DNA from: Rhynchospora pubera
Lineage: Eukaryota > Streptophyta > Magnoliopsida > Poales > Cyperaceae
DNA length: 64,000 nt
NCBI GenBank assembly: GCA_028095005.1
Contig: CM051460.1
Coordinates: 149,663,461-149,727,460 of the forward strand
Direction of reading: 5' to 3'
Shown one piece after another: positions 23,901 to 35,346 of this stretch. A program made the position numbers and the translations under genes. Within the stretch, counting starts at the first letter, position 1; each line of letters opens with the position of its first letter. The notes below the pieces were generated by a model. The model was not told the DNA's origin. It saw nothing but the letters and a program-made list of their open reading frames with translations, and searched no databases.

Positions 23901-25030
23901 TGTGTGGCCAAGTGTGGAACACTATTATCAGGTGAATTATTTTATTTTGTTTCTTAGGATTGATAGAAAGGCACGCTGCAGGCATTAATTTTAGTAAATG
24001 AATGTGGTCTTCCCTTTTGGAGTCTGTTTTTCAAAAAATAAATAAATAAATAAAGAGGAAGAAGAAGAAGAAGAAGAAGAAGAAGAAGAAGAAGAAGAAG
24101 AAGAAAGAAATGCATGACACATTGTGGGCTTCATTGAGTTTCTATACTTAGCATATCTCTCAAGGTTGTCATATTGCATTCTATTTTATTCTTTTCTTTT
24201 TTCTTTGTTTATTTTCATATGAAGGCACACAAGTTTGTAGGGGTAGATAGTCCCATTGCTAGGGAGTTAGTTGAAAAGATAATGACTGCAAATAGTCCGG
24301 AGGAAGCAGCTCGAATGGGGAGGAGATTGCAAAGAGAACACCCTAAACTGGTACAGAAAAATATATATAATTTATACAGAAGACCTATTACTTCATGTAA
24401 CATTATTTCTCTTAATATTTATTAACGTCTGGTTCTTGTTCTTATGTGAATGAGAGAACTTTATTGGGAAATTGTTCTCAGCTTTCTAATTGAAGCCATT
24501 CTTGGTGAATTTATCTGATTTCATTGTTTAGGTTTGTTGGGATTTTTTTTAGAGAATTTCCTTATAGTTTTGTGAATCCAGGCTAATTAGGGTTTCACAT
24601 ATAAAACCAATTGGGAGAGCACCCTCAGCATCCACCCAATACATATACAGGCTACAATACAACAGCCAATAGTGCAATTTTGTCATACATTTTGTTTCTA
24701 TTGCTGGTACTATTTGTCACCATCATTCTTGCATATATATCTCAAGTGTTATGCATATTTGCATAGGTTTGCACTGATTGGGAGAACACCAAAATTGATG
24801 TGATGTACAGAGCGCTAAAATGCAAGTTCCTGACTTATCCCCACTTGAATGCCATGCTTCGATCTACAGCTGGTTCTGTGCTTGTAGAGGCATCACCACA
24901 TGATCTCTTTTGGGGCGGAGGCCGTGAAGGGGAAGGCTTGAATTATTTGGGGAGATTACTGATGCAATTAAGATCCGAAATACTAGAACAAGAGGCCTCT
25001 CCAAAATTGACCTTAACCCAATCAACTTGA
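20970..25030 (+). CDS. PYRR: PYRR, plastid pyrimidine reductase of riboflavin synthesis (9 exons, 609 aa)
   Basis: Reduces the ribosyl side chain of the deaminated pyrimidine intermediate in riboflavin (FMN/FAD) synthesis in plastids. Exons are 20970-21368, 21477-21611, 21788-21887, 21975-22100, 22510-22823, 23097-23216, 23686-23931, 24225-24350 and 24767-25030; phases join exactly to 1830 nt. Residues 1 to about 45 are rich in Ser/Pro/Arg/Leu, a likely transit peptide. A RibD-type deaminase-like domain follows, but its zinc site is degenerate: CAE at 94-96 replaces HAE, and LEPGDC at 116-121 lacks the usual PC. The reductase domain (about 190-400) has KYAMTLDGKIA and LWECGGGLAA. The C-terminal YbiA/COG3236 domain (about 438-600) has FYKTWDPFGAFSNFSPHPI and FWGGGREGEG; in plants this domain is known to hydrolyse reactive riboflavin intermediates. 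Size agrees with the Arabidopsis protein (about 599 aa). Two partial 5' copies lie downstream. Confidence 0.94.
24055..24106. repeat. (GAA)n microsatellite in PYRR intron 7
   Basis: About 15 GAA units immediately before the exon-8 acceptor region (exon 8 starts at 24225). An (AAAT)n stretch precedes it. Likely length-polymorphic. Confidence 0.95.
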
Positions 25031-25349
25031 TTGCTTTTCTTTTTTTTTTTTTTTGGTATGGCGTTATTTTTAATCAATAACATGGAGTTTCATTTCTTTC
25101 TCCTCTCTTTTAATGAGAAACAAAATTTTCATTTTCTCCTATATTTGCACATATGGATAGAACATTTTTGGAACGTCTTTCTTGGGTGTTTTTGAGACAC
25201 AATTTGGGCTTGAAGTTGTAATCTTTACCATGGTTGTTTTCCCTATGAAAATTGCCGAATTAGGGAGGTTGTATATAATTATTACTGTATAAGCATCAAA
25301 GAGAATCGCAGAAGACCCAGCATAATAAAGCACTCCAATTGACGCCCAT

Positions 25350-25795
25350 TTTCTAGCTGAAGTACTTGAATTGAGATCCCGATGGACAATGAAACATTGT
25401 AAATTTCCTTGTCAAGTATCAACTCACTTTTTGAAAGTCTCTAATATAAACTTATGAGATGGAGATATAACAATCATCAGACTTGGTAATTAAAATAAGG
25501 CTTAATATCTACTTACGTTGACTAAAAGAATTTAAAATAAGAAAGCTTATGCATATTGTTGTCTTCATAGATTTAGATCGTCGTAAACTTCAAGTTTTTT
25601 TATGATCGGAAAACTTGCATCAAATTTCATCATTTTTCTACATGTAAGGCAAATATACAGACTATATATTATCTTGTAATTGTCAGATTTTAAAATAAAA
25701 TTAATCAGATAATTGTCAAATTTATCTTTTTTTATCACATGAGTCTCGTTGCTGCAATATCCAACAAGCTTTTCTCACCATCTAACATCACTAGA
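25350..25795. repeat. Duplicated segment shared with 12370-12860
   Basis: Lies about 320 bp after the PYRR stop and matches the segment after CDC73 from TAGCTGAAGTACTTGAATTG to CTCACCATCTAACATCA. Both copies are in the same orientation relative to their upstream gene. Confidence 0.8.
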
Positions 25796-26193
25796 TCTTT
25801 CATTGCGCCTCCGCCGCAACAAAAATTATATATATGCATAATGATTGTAGTTAACTGTGTTGTTTCCTGAGGTATCATTTCCTTTTTTTCGTAAGAAAAT
25901 GTAAACAAACATATGAAATTATGAATAAGTTAGATTTAGATCCCAGGATATCATTTCCCATCACCCATAGATATTCTTTGGGTATAAATATGAGAAAATC
26001 TATTTTTTCTGACTAAATTAAGTGAGCATTGAGAAATGACATAAATAAATTAAGTACTTTTGTCTAAAAAATGGGGGAGTCAGAAAGCGGTGAAACCGTG
26101 AAACACAATATTCAATTACTCAGCCTCTTTTAATGAAACTTTCGTCAATATTACCTATTTTCAAAGAAAAACCTAGGAATCGTCTTTAGATAT
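25796..26193. other. AT-rich intergenic DNA, nothing recognised
   Basis: No coding frame or repeat boundary is visible. A microsatellite follows directly. Confidence 0.4.
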
Positions 26194-26207
26194 TGATGAT
26201 GATGATG

Positions 26208-26267
<60 letters not shown>
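26194..26267. repeat. (GAT)n-(ATT)n microsatellite
   Basis: About five GAT units run into about 20 ATT units. Confidence 0.95.
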
Positions 26268-27754
26268 TTGTAGAATCCATGTGACAAAATAAAGCTTTAT
26301 AATTATAAAGAGAAACTTGTTCTTGAGAACTACATACTAACTTCTTCTCTTGCATATCTGATATCTGCCACAACTGTCCCATTTTATTAAATTGCGGGTC
26401 CTAGTAATTTGAGTTCTGATCACCCTATTAACTAAATAATTCAGTGTTAAAGATAGGCTTCACCACTGCTTTGGAGTTTTAATATTGCGTACTCCCCTCC
26501 AACTCCAACTTGACAGTAATAAATACTCCAACCGGGATCTCTTTTGATTGATCGTAATGAGAATAAAATGATGAGATGGTCGAAATCGATAATAGGTCGT
26601 TCTCTCGTCAGAGACAGGAAGAAGAAAAAGATTTGAAATTCCTTTTTTCTTGCACGGCTGTACGGCATGGGCTGGAAAAGGAAGGAGGACACAAAACGGC
26701 GAAGAAGGAGAACACTGAACTATAACAATTACTCGTATTAACTACAACAGTTAGTATCCAAATTATAACAATTATTTATATTAACTACTTCAGCTACATA
26801 TATAACTTCAACAGCTACATATTTTAACTTCAACAGTTACATATTTTAACTTCAACAGTACATATATAACTTCAAAAGTTATATATGTTAGCTTTAACAG
26901 TTACATATATAACTTCAACAGTTACATATATTGAATTTGTATATTTTGTTATTGCATGTTACGGTTCGGAATTTCAATGAATTATATGCTGGGAGTAGAT
27001 ATGGAATGATGGGATGACGTTGGATTTGCAATGAGGATGAATGGAATGATTTCATCATCCCTTGGACTTTCTCATTAATGAAGATATGTTAGATAATTAA
27101 TGAAGATTTGGGGATGATGGGGATCTATGGGATGATAGAAAGTAATTCCCATTTAAAATTGTTATGGTTAATTTTGTCTGTATTAAAAATTTTCCGTAAA
27201 TGAACCAAGTTGTGACTGTACCTAATAAAGCCCACATGAGATAAATTACACTCGTTAAAAGAAGAAAATGTTGTCACATAACTAAAAAATTTTCTTTTTG
27301 AAAATTGTTGAACGACGGCTTTGCCTAGGCATTTAGTTTATTTTGTTTGTCTCTATAGAGTCATCTCAATGACTCAAACTTTTACTTTCGTGCAATGGCC
27401 CCCTACTTGGGGATCTTAGTATAAAAAAAAAAAAAAAATCCTCGAACTTCCATTGCTCTATATATATATATATTCCATAGCAATCCAATTTAAAACGACA
27501 TTTTGTTTGTTTTTTTTTTTTTTTTTTGAAACAAGGCCAATTAACTGAGATGTAATTTCAGCTCTTAAAAAGGGATAAATTGTAAAATTTTTCACTTGGT
27601 CAGCTCCTCGGGCTCAACATACACTGTACGCTTGTACATATATATAGGTCACACACTACACAAGGGAAATAATAATAAAAAAAAGATAGGGAAGAGCTTT
27701 TGATGTGTCTCCCATCGACAAACTCACCGTGATAATATATGCAAGAAAACTTCT
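26268..27754. other. Degenerate element related to 4496-5599, then AT-rich DNA
   Basis: 26720-26940 holds about ten units of the same minisatellite as 4976-5415, in the AACTTCAACAGTTACATAT orientation. 26995-27150 holds GGATGATGGGGATCTATGGG and AAAGTAATTCCC, resembling the ends of that element. 27256-27310 repeats part of the 27755/35347 direct repeat (AAGAAGAAAATGTTGTCACA). No gene is seen. Confidence 0.55.
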
Positions 27755-28068
27755 TTTGAAAGAAGAAAATGTTGTCACATAACTAAAACACTTCCTTTTT
27801 GAAAATTTGTAAGGTTATTGGTACAAGTACTTCAGCTAAGGAATATATTTTATGTTTCTTTTACAAGTCTTTTTACTATTAAAACTTCCAGCAGGTGCAA
27901 TAATTTTTTTTAACAGAGCAGTCCTCATGTCAATTGTATAAAAAATAATAGTATACATATACATTGTATTAATGTATGTATATAATATAAGATAAAAGTG
28001 GAGAAGAAATAATTTATGAAAGAAATAGGAAACAATCTTATCTTATCGTAAAATACAAAAAAGTGGGG
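27755..28068. repeat. Direct repeat, partner at 35347-35640
   Basis: About 300 bp from TTTTGAAAGAAGAAAATGTT to the AAAAAAGTGGGG end are shared with 35347-35640 with few substitutions and small indels. The pair brackets 7.3 kb. The right partner runs into a PYRR head; this left partner stops at the same point and continues into unrelated sequence. No LTR hallmarks (TG...CA, primer site, purine tract). Confidence 0.8.
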
Positions 28069-28148
28069 TACATCTTAATTTTTTAAATATGGAATGTATG
28101 ATTGGTAAATGGAATTGTGCAATATGTCATTATTCTCGTAAATTGCAG

Positions 28149-28717
28149 GGCAACTCTGCGCTGAAGAATGCACTTCATGCATTGGGACTGGTTGTGAAGA
28201 AGGGGTGCAGAAGGGTGGGAAAGGCAATTCTCGCCAACTGTCGTTCGCAGTTGCATGATGCTTCCATCCCTTTGAGGTAATTTTAAATAATTTAATTTTT
28301 TGATTGCGTTTTTGCATTTTAAATTCAATAATTTATAAATTACAGGTTGGAGAATTTGTTGGAGCAGCGAGTACTTCCAACAAATATTGAGGACATACCA
28401 GATTCTGGGGACGAGTCTTCTTCTGCACGTCCGACTGTACCCACAGACCTTCAGGCGGAGGATCTGATGCATGCGGTTAGTATTCGTTCATATGCAAGTT
28501 TCAATTTTAGATACTAATTTATTTATATTGACATTGTTTTTTTTTAATATTATAGGATGGTCGACTGAATACCGGGCGATTAGATGATATTTTAGGACCA
28601 CGCACGTTCTTTCCTACTCAGTTTCCAGCCTCAGGTCCTACTCCATCCATGCATAGTGCATCAACATCGACCTCGCAGTTTGCTGGCATTTCTCAGGAAA
28701 ATAAAAAACAACCATAA
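28149..28717 (+). CDS. Unidentified gene-like unit, three exons (may begin at 28089)
   Basis: Three segments joined by clean GT-AG introns in consistent phase give one frame: 28149-28276 (after TTGCAG), 28346-28475 (after TTACAG) and 28556-28717 (after TTATAG, ending TAA). The product is about 140 aa: a basic start (GNSALKNALHALGLVVKKGC), an acidic Ser/Pro-rich middle (EDIPDSGDESSSARPTVPT) and a Ser/Thr-rich tail (SMHSASTSTSQFAGIS). An ATG at 28089 reads in frame into the first segment without splicing, so the true start is open. I do not recognise the family. It converges on a minus-strand terminal exon ending at 28805, within a region that may be a transposon. The introns are short (69 and 80 nt), suggesting a real or recently real gene. 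Confidence 0.45.
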
Positions 28718-28804
28718 AAATAAAACATTGCATTAACAATTCCAACTAAAGTACATTAACAACCATAATAATAAAACACATAAATATTACAATCATATAA
28801 ATAT

Positions 28805-28925
28805 TTAGAGATTTTGACTATCTACATGTTGTAGAATTTCATCCCACCATGGTTGCTCATCTTCATCATTCGGTTGTTGTTGATTACTCGCACCAGTTGT
28901 ATGGGCTTTTTCGTCATTTCTCTCA
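28805..28925 (-). CDS. Terminal-exon-like segment, probably 3' end of the zinc-finger unit
   Basis: On the minus strand it reads SFERNDEKAHTTGASNQQQP, then an acidic run and WWDEILQHVDSQ before a TAA at 28805-28807. The SNQQ-acidic-W...E pattern resembles the C-terminal repeat of the zinc-finger ORF at 34023-34879 (SNQQEDDAAF, FWNEAAQFVDN), so this may be its last exon 5 kb away or a separate relic. Not confirmed by splice signals. Confidence 0.3.
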
Positions 28926-29319
28926 AAGGATGGAAACGGGTTCCCTCGAGAAAAAGGAAAAATGCCTTAGATTCACCCCCCTTAAGATTCGATCTCTGTA
29001 TGGTACTCTCTTGATGACAAGAGAACCAAAACAAGAGTCGCTTCTTAAAAGGGTTTATTAATTTTGCGGGTCCTTTCTTTCCAATAGGCGCAAGCCCCTA
29101 TTGTTAATTACCTCGTGATCGCTCACGAGAACCTCTGATTAAGGAATCTAAAGTATTGTATGCAATAGGCTAGGAAAATCGTCTCTAAAATGATTTTATA
29201 TTTATGCTGGGGTTTATTCTTTTGGTTTAAACTAGACTCAATTGATGGTACCAGACCTAATTAACGGGACCCAATTGAGGACTTTCATAATTTTAACTCA
29301 GTTTGGTTTTCTTTCGGGA

Positions 29320-29620
29320 GAATTTTATTTAGGTTTTTCGCGTGGAGGCTTGATTTCGATTTCAGGACTTCTAGCTTTTGAGTTTGGACTTTAGGGTTTC
29401 GGACTTTTGGACTTGGATTTCAGGGTTTCTAGCTTTTGGTTTTGAGGTTTCTGACTTATGGGTTTGAGTTCAGGCTTTGGGCTTTAAAACTCTTGACTTT
29501 TGAGTTGGAGTTTTATGATTTTGGGCTTTTGGATTTAGGTTTCAGGATTTCTAGATTTTTGGATTAGGGTTTCAGGAGTTTTCATTTTTGGCTTTTGGTT
29601 CATGGCTTCACTTCTTTTAG
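29320..29620. repeat. Degenerate TTTCAGG/TTCTAGCTTTTGG minisatellite
   Basis: A 20-35 bp theme such as GGTTTCAGGATTTCTAGATTTTTGG recurs irregularly at least six times, with no coding sense. Low-complexity T-rich DNA follows to about 30000, with an (AT)n run at 29815-29841. Confidence 0.55.
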
Positions 29621-30039
29621 GTTTTCTAATATTTCTTTTCCTTTTTATGAAAATAATCTCTCTTCTCTCTTTTTTTATTTCTTTTAATTTTGCTCTTTTA
29701 AATTCTTTTATTTTTTTTTTACTATTCCTACTTTTGAAAATATTTGTTTGAATTTATTTATTTAGAAATAGTCTATTGAAGTTCGTTTTTGCTTTGTTCT
29801 CACTTGTGTTTTATCTATATATATATATATATATATATATATTTTTAAATCCTTTTTACAAAAGATTGATTGTGTTTAGTATTTCTATGATATTTACAAA
29901 AAAAAAAAAAAAAAAAATTACTTTGTCTTGTTTAAATTCTACTTTAATGCATTTAAGCAAGTCTAGTGAAATCCCAGCGTTTCTATTAATGAGCTATGTT
30001 AAATTTTAGATTTTTTTTTTAATTGTCTGCAAAAATCCT

Positions 30040-30720
30040 TAATTATGTTGATTAGGCTCAGTTTAGTAGGTTTAGGTTTCGATATCAGTATAGGGATTGG
30101 TTTTTCGAGCATAGGAATCAGTATAGTGAGGTAGCTGGTACAGGAATTGAGTTTTTGAGCATGGGGATCAGTATGGTGAGGCAACTGGTACAGGAATTGC
30201 AGTGAGTGTTGATTTCGGCATTGGCACCAGTGAATGGAAGTGGGGTGGCTGGTACATAGAATTGTGTATCAATGCGGCATTAGAGACATGTTTAGGTGCC
30301 GGTATAAAGAAGGTAGTTGGGTATCAGTGGGAAGGCGGTACCGTAAGAGAATTGATATAGAGGCCTGAGGTGGGCATAGGTTAACGATTAAGTTAAGTTA
30401 ATGTCGGTTGGGTTTCTTTGGTATCAGTACAGAAAAATGTAACTGGTTCAGGTCTTGGCAACATTGATTTGGGAAGTAATGGGAGAAGGTTTTAGGTACC
30501 AATGATAGGCCGGTACAGTGAGGATACAATTTGGTTCTACACAGATATAAAGCTGGTACAACGGTACAATTGGTACAGGGAATAAATGTGCCACTTAATT
30601 GTAGGAGGCATTAGTTACCAATAAGGAAGCCAATACACAAAAATGATAAATTTGGGTATGGGAACCGATATAACTGTACGGCATAGTTGCTCAATTATCA
30701 GTTTGAAGCCTTAACATCTC
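30040..30720. repeat. Degenerate GGTAC/GTATCAG repeat tract
   Basis: Irregular repeats of a theme like GGTACAGGAATTG, GGAATCAGTATAGTGAGG and GGTGCCGGTAT. Two adjacent units at 30105-30150 and 30153-30199 are clearly tandem. No coding frame. Confidence 0.5.
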
Positions 30721-33700
30721 AACATATCACATTTAAGCACGGATGATTATTTCACATGTCTAAGGTTATACACCCTTTGGGTCTGACATATATACATACA
30801 CATATTAATATATCACTAACAGATATGAATAGATTATAGACACCAAGTGCTAGTATACATTTCTAACATCTTTAATACAACGTTTATACACAAATCTGCA
30901 CATGCAGCTTAGCAGAGAAAGAATTCAATTCTGAATTGCTTAAGACATTTACAAATTTATATCATGTCAAATCCCTATTATTCAAATTCTATTATTACAT
31001 GCAACAAAGTCAAAATCTTCAAATGCCTTGTAAGTACCTGTTGTAACAAAGAGGAAAACTAGTCAGTAAAGTGAAATTGAGTGCAACAGGATATACACAT
31101 TCCTTTACCTTTTGACGTATAAAATGAAATATATATTTTTATATCTAGTTTGTATCCCGACTACCTAAACTACTCTTCATATTACTTATGATTTTCCAAA
31201 ATGTACTTTTTTAAGAGACAGAATCTATCATTAACCAGGATTTAGCATGTTATGGAAATGTAAAAGTTACAAATGTAAAGAAACTGGACCTCATTCAGAC
31301 ATAATAGAATTAGATAAAAATACCCCACACTACATGCATAGAGACATCATCAGGTTGTGTTTTTTATTGAGATGCTTATAGCTTAACATGAGTTTTTCAA
31401 ATGGTTTCCAGAAATACCCCTAGAATGCAATCCTATTTGCTGTTTTATTTGCTAATGAACTTTCTAAAGTGGGAAAATTGACTTTATACAGTTACATACA
31501 TCATGCTACAGCTGTCCATGCTATTATTGAGGCAATTTTATGTAAAGGTCCTCAATTTCATTTTTTCACAAAGGTTGCAGACTAACTTTATTATCTATAG
31601 GCTTATTATAATCTATACAATTTATGTTATCTTTCAACGGATTAAAATAGACATCCAAGCATGTTCTTGGCCCTAAATATGCTACAGAAACGACGTCAGA
31701 TTAGAATAGGACCCAATATTTATACATAACAGCCCCTATTTTATATAGGTGCTGTACAGAACCATTTCTAAGCTATCATTTAAGACCTGACATCTTATTT
31801 AACATTATATTCTAACTTACACAGAATCTAAGCATGTGAAAGTTGATAAATATTAAGAAAAGCATTTTTAATATTTCTTGTGACTAGTGTACAGAGAGAT
31901 AAGAGATGTATTCATTCAGTGTAAAAACCTAATACTTAAACACACAAAGTCATGAAATGTTGCAACAAGATAACTACTGCACTGTACTATGCAAAGTGTT
32001 ATTGAAATGTCACTGCAATGTACAACCAAGACTGCACATAAACTGCATTACTTCCTATAAATTAAAGCATACTATTTAAAGAAAGGAGACAGTATTGGGA
32101 TATGAAATTCTGTATTTTTATACATTGGACCCTAAGAAATTAACTTATTCACTATTTTAATTATGCACAATTTTTGGGGAAAATTGGACAGCACCTCCCC
32201 TTGTTTTTGGTGATAATTTGATTTGAATTTCATCAAATTCTGACTATGTGAGACGGCGTCTCAGTCAGGCTCTGATGGTTGGTAACAAGGGGAGATAGAA
32301 CGGCGTTCTATCTTGTGGCAGGAGGAGGAACACCAATTTGAAATGGAGCTTAACAAACAACACCAATTTGATACTTTAATATGAACTGACTGTGTACATT
32401 CCTTAATTGGCATACAAATGCCCTATCATATCCAATGTCTCTGAGTATCACTACACTTAATTTAAGCAAAATGTTAGATTAACTGAATCAATTACACACT
32501 GTTTAAATTCTAAGAGAATTTTAATTAAGTCCTGACTTGTACAGACTTGGACAACAACATCAGCCTCAATAGCATTTCTATCAACCGATTCACACATGGA
32601 TTCAAACAGCAAGTAGCATGAATAACAAAGATACTATACCTTATCACATCTGGACCTATTAAGGTAGAGGTAACTCAATTGACTTCAGACCATATTTACA
32701 CAAATAGAGGCTTTTCATAACTAGACTATACACAACTTTAAGTAACCTCTCAAAGAATACAAACTAGGCTGTTTCATACGATTATTCAATGATAACGACC
32801 AAAATCCTATCTGATTATCGACTCAATTCATTCAAGATCAAAGCTTGTAGATAAGTAACAATCTGTTTACAATTCTGACAAGGACAAATCAGATCAAGAT
32901 TATATTCAAGTGTCACGATTCACACGACTGACTCGAGTTCTTTATGTAATCTTTAAATTTATCATCAATCAAGTCAAGTCCCTGTAAATACTAATCTATG
33001 CACGAGAATTGAGAAAACAAAGCATAATTTTATCGTTAACCATCACAATTCCATCAGAAAGAGGATCAGACCCAGAAATATCAAGAAATCGTGAAATCAA
33101 CACAAAATTGATCAATTCTTTTACATATCTCTCATCAAAGCACATCAGGTCAAAGCTCATTACCTTCTTGTATTCAATTTGTGCACAATCACTTTGTCCT
33201 CTCTTCTCACGCCTAAACAGCACTCAAATTTCTCTCTCTCACCTATTACAAATGGCTAGACCTAATCCTCTCTCTCTCTCTCAGGATATTGTCTTCAATG
33301 GGGGTCCGATCGCCTGAGCTCCGTCGTGCTTCGCTTCAGCTCCGCTTTGCTCTCGCCAATTCCTCCCAATTTTCTCTCGAAAAACCCCCTTTCTTTTTCT
33401 GGTTTTCTCTCCTTTTTAACCGACTCCGTTGGGGAGAAGGCTCCCTTCATATTTTTTTCTCCTGCGCTTGGTTTATGGTAGACCAGTGAGGTCTTGGCCT
33501 CCCTTTTCTGCGTGGTTTATAAAGAACAGGTCTGCCCATAATGTTCTACTGAGAGAGGATTTCAAACCCCGTGTCTTCCTCCTCTCCATTTCTCTGAATG
33601 ACTGGCCACCTCCATTTTATCCTTTTAATTGAATTTCCAAATTGGCTGATCCAAAATAAATTGTTTGGACCCTTTCCTGATGTCTTTTTGGCATGATATT

Positions 33701-34022
33701 TTGTGTGCAACCTCAAAAAAATATGGAGAACCCAGTGGTATCATTTATTTTTCCAAATAGCCCTCCTATTTATTTTATTTATTTTGTGGGTTTTTAGAGG
33801 GTTTTATGCAAAATTGGAGGTTTCGGTTGATGGTTTTGGGGTTTTGATGCCTCCATAATTTCCTATAAATCTCAAGGAATTTTTGGGTAATTTTGTGGCA
33901 TTTTTGGAGTTTATTTGGTATTTTTCGTAGTCGGTTGAAGGTTTATTTGATTTATTGGGTATTTATGGAATTATTAAAATCTATCAATTGGCATCAATAT
34001 TTAGGGTCAAACACCAGTGTTG
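30721..34022. other. Unassigned region, possibly a large intron or transposon interior
   Basis: No convincing gene. 33200-33620 is CT-rich and more GC-rich than its surroundings and contains several short frames on + that I do not recognise. The remainder is AT-rich with no repeat boundary. If the minus-strand exon at 28805 belongs with the ORF at 34879, this stretch would be its intron. Confidence 0.35.
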
Positions 34023-34879
34023 TCAGCGAACTGAGCAACTTCGTTCCAAAAAAGCAGCATCATCTTCTTGTTGATTACTCGGAACACTGTTGTCAACGAA
34101 TTGAGCGGCTTCGTTCCAAAAAGCCGCTTCGGTTTCTTCTTTTTCTATCTCTGCCATTCGGCTTGCCGCAATTTGTCGAAGTTCATCCCTCTTATTCATT
34201 TCTCTCAATTTTTGCTCTGATTTTTTGAGCCTTTTTTTCCTTGCCTCTTCTTCCCTAATTTTTTTTGTTTACGATCCATTTCTTCATTTCTTTCTTTAAT
34301 AATCCTCTGCGTCTCTATGTCCCGAGCTCTTTGTTCATTCTCGTCGTGACGTTTGTGCTCATGGTAGTGGTCATGCAATATGTTTTCTTTGTAATTGAAA
34401 ACTTGAGCACACCTTGTACAGGTCACTGTGTGGTCTCCATTAAAGTTGTATATTTTCTCGTAAACGGTTCAGTGAGTTGGTTCACACGAGAGGTAGGGTT
34501 TCGGTTGTTGTTGGGGGATGGGTTGAGGTTCTGTGTAATATTTTTTGTACCAGTCATATCGCCTTTCTCGGTTCAGATTCTTTTCGTGTTCCCGCCATCG
34601 CCGCTCCTGGTACTCCTTCTGTTCCCTTTCCGGCCCACCATTAATGTGCCATTGGTAGTGTATTTTTAACTCGAGCACGTCTCCCTCTTCAGTCGTGTCT
34701 TCATGGATGTTGTATTTCAAAGTGCGATAACAAGAGCGACAAATTGCCTCGTATTCTCCGTTTTCTGGTTGATTTCTATTGGCAGGGTAATGGTAGAAAG
34801 TTGGCCAATACTCAATGCGGGTTGCTCTTCGATAGTTTGGAACATCATTATTTGAGTTAGAGCTATTTCCTTTGTCCAT
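34023..34879 (-). pseudogene. Two-zinc-finger charged protein, interrupted by one stop and one frameshift
   Basis: The ATG at 34879 opens 136 codons ending in a TGA at 34469-34471. The same frame then continues for about 87 codons, and after a one-base slip in an A8 run (34258-34265 on the minus strand) a third segment runs to 34023. Segment 1 has CRSC (47-50) and HYQWH (74-78), a C-X2-C...H-X3-H finger. Segment 2 repeats the plan with CTRC...HDHYHEH. Long Lys/Glu/Arg-rich stretches follow (probable coiled coil), then a near-duplicate tail unit with FWNEAAQF. I do not recognise the family; paired fingers plus charged helix suggest a nucleic-acid or transposon-associated protein. A TATA box lies about 75 bp upstream. 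Both lesions are single events, one in a homopolymer, so the gene may be recently dead or the sequence imperfect. Confidence 0.45.
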
Positions 34880-34952
34880 TGTACTGAAGGTTTTAATAAG
34901 AAGGAGGTAGTGGGTGTTTGTGCATTCTAATTCAACAATGGCTGCTTTTATA

Positions 34953-34962
34953 AATAATTTCA
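34953..34962 (-). promoter_or_regulatory. TATA box for the zinc-finger ORF
   Basis: On the minus strand ATTTATAAAAG lies about 75-85 nt before the ATG at 34879, normal spacing for a plant TATA box with a short leader. Confidence 0.5.
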
Positions 34963-35063
34963 GTAGTTCAAAGATGACATTGTAAAATCAAATCTTGTCA
35001 TGTCTTTTGCAGTCTTTATCAGAGCATGCTTGTACTTTTTTTTTCTAAAAATTAAATAATACA

Positions 35064-35227
35064 CCTTCGAACGCGTTTATAAAGTGCGCTCTAGGGCTTT
35101 CAACGCGTTTTATAAACGCGTACGAAGCTCTGACAAACGAGAGGAAAGTGGACACCATCTCTCCTTCGTACGCGTTTATAAAACGCGTTGAAAGCCCTGG
35201 AGCGCGTTTTATAAACGCGTACGGAGG
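35064..35227. promoter_or_regulatory. CGCG-box hairpin: 64-bp inverted repeat packed with ACGCGT
   Basis: The arms 35064-35127 and 35164-35227 are near-perfect reverse complements with a 36-nt loop. Together they hold six ACGCGT and one GCGCGT, each next to TTTATAAA-like blocks. ACGCGT fits the VCGCGB site bound by plant CAMTA factors. The array sits about 100-270 bp upstream of the TATA box at 34953. It may be a promoter module or subterminal repeats of a transposon. Confidence 0.6.
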
Positions 35228-35346
35228 GGAATTCGAATACTCGCTTCTGAAACGCGTTGGAACTTTCTTCTTATTAAAAAAAAATAATAATTCTGTATAT
35301 TAAAATTTTTTGAGTATAAATTTTTATATAAAATAATTTCGGTCTT

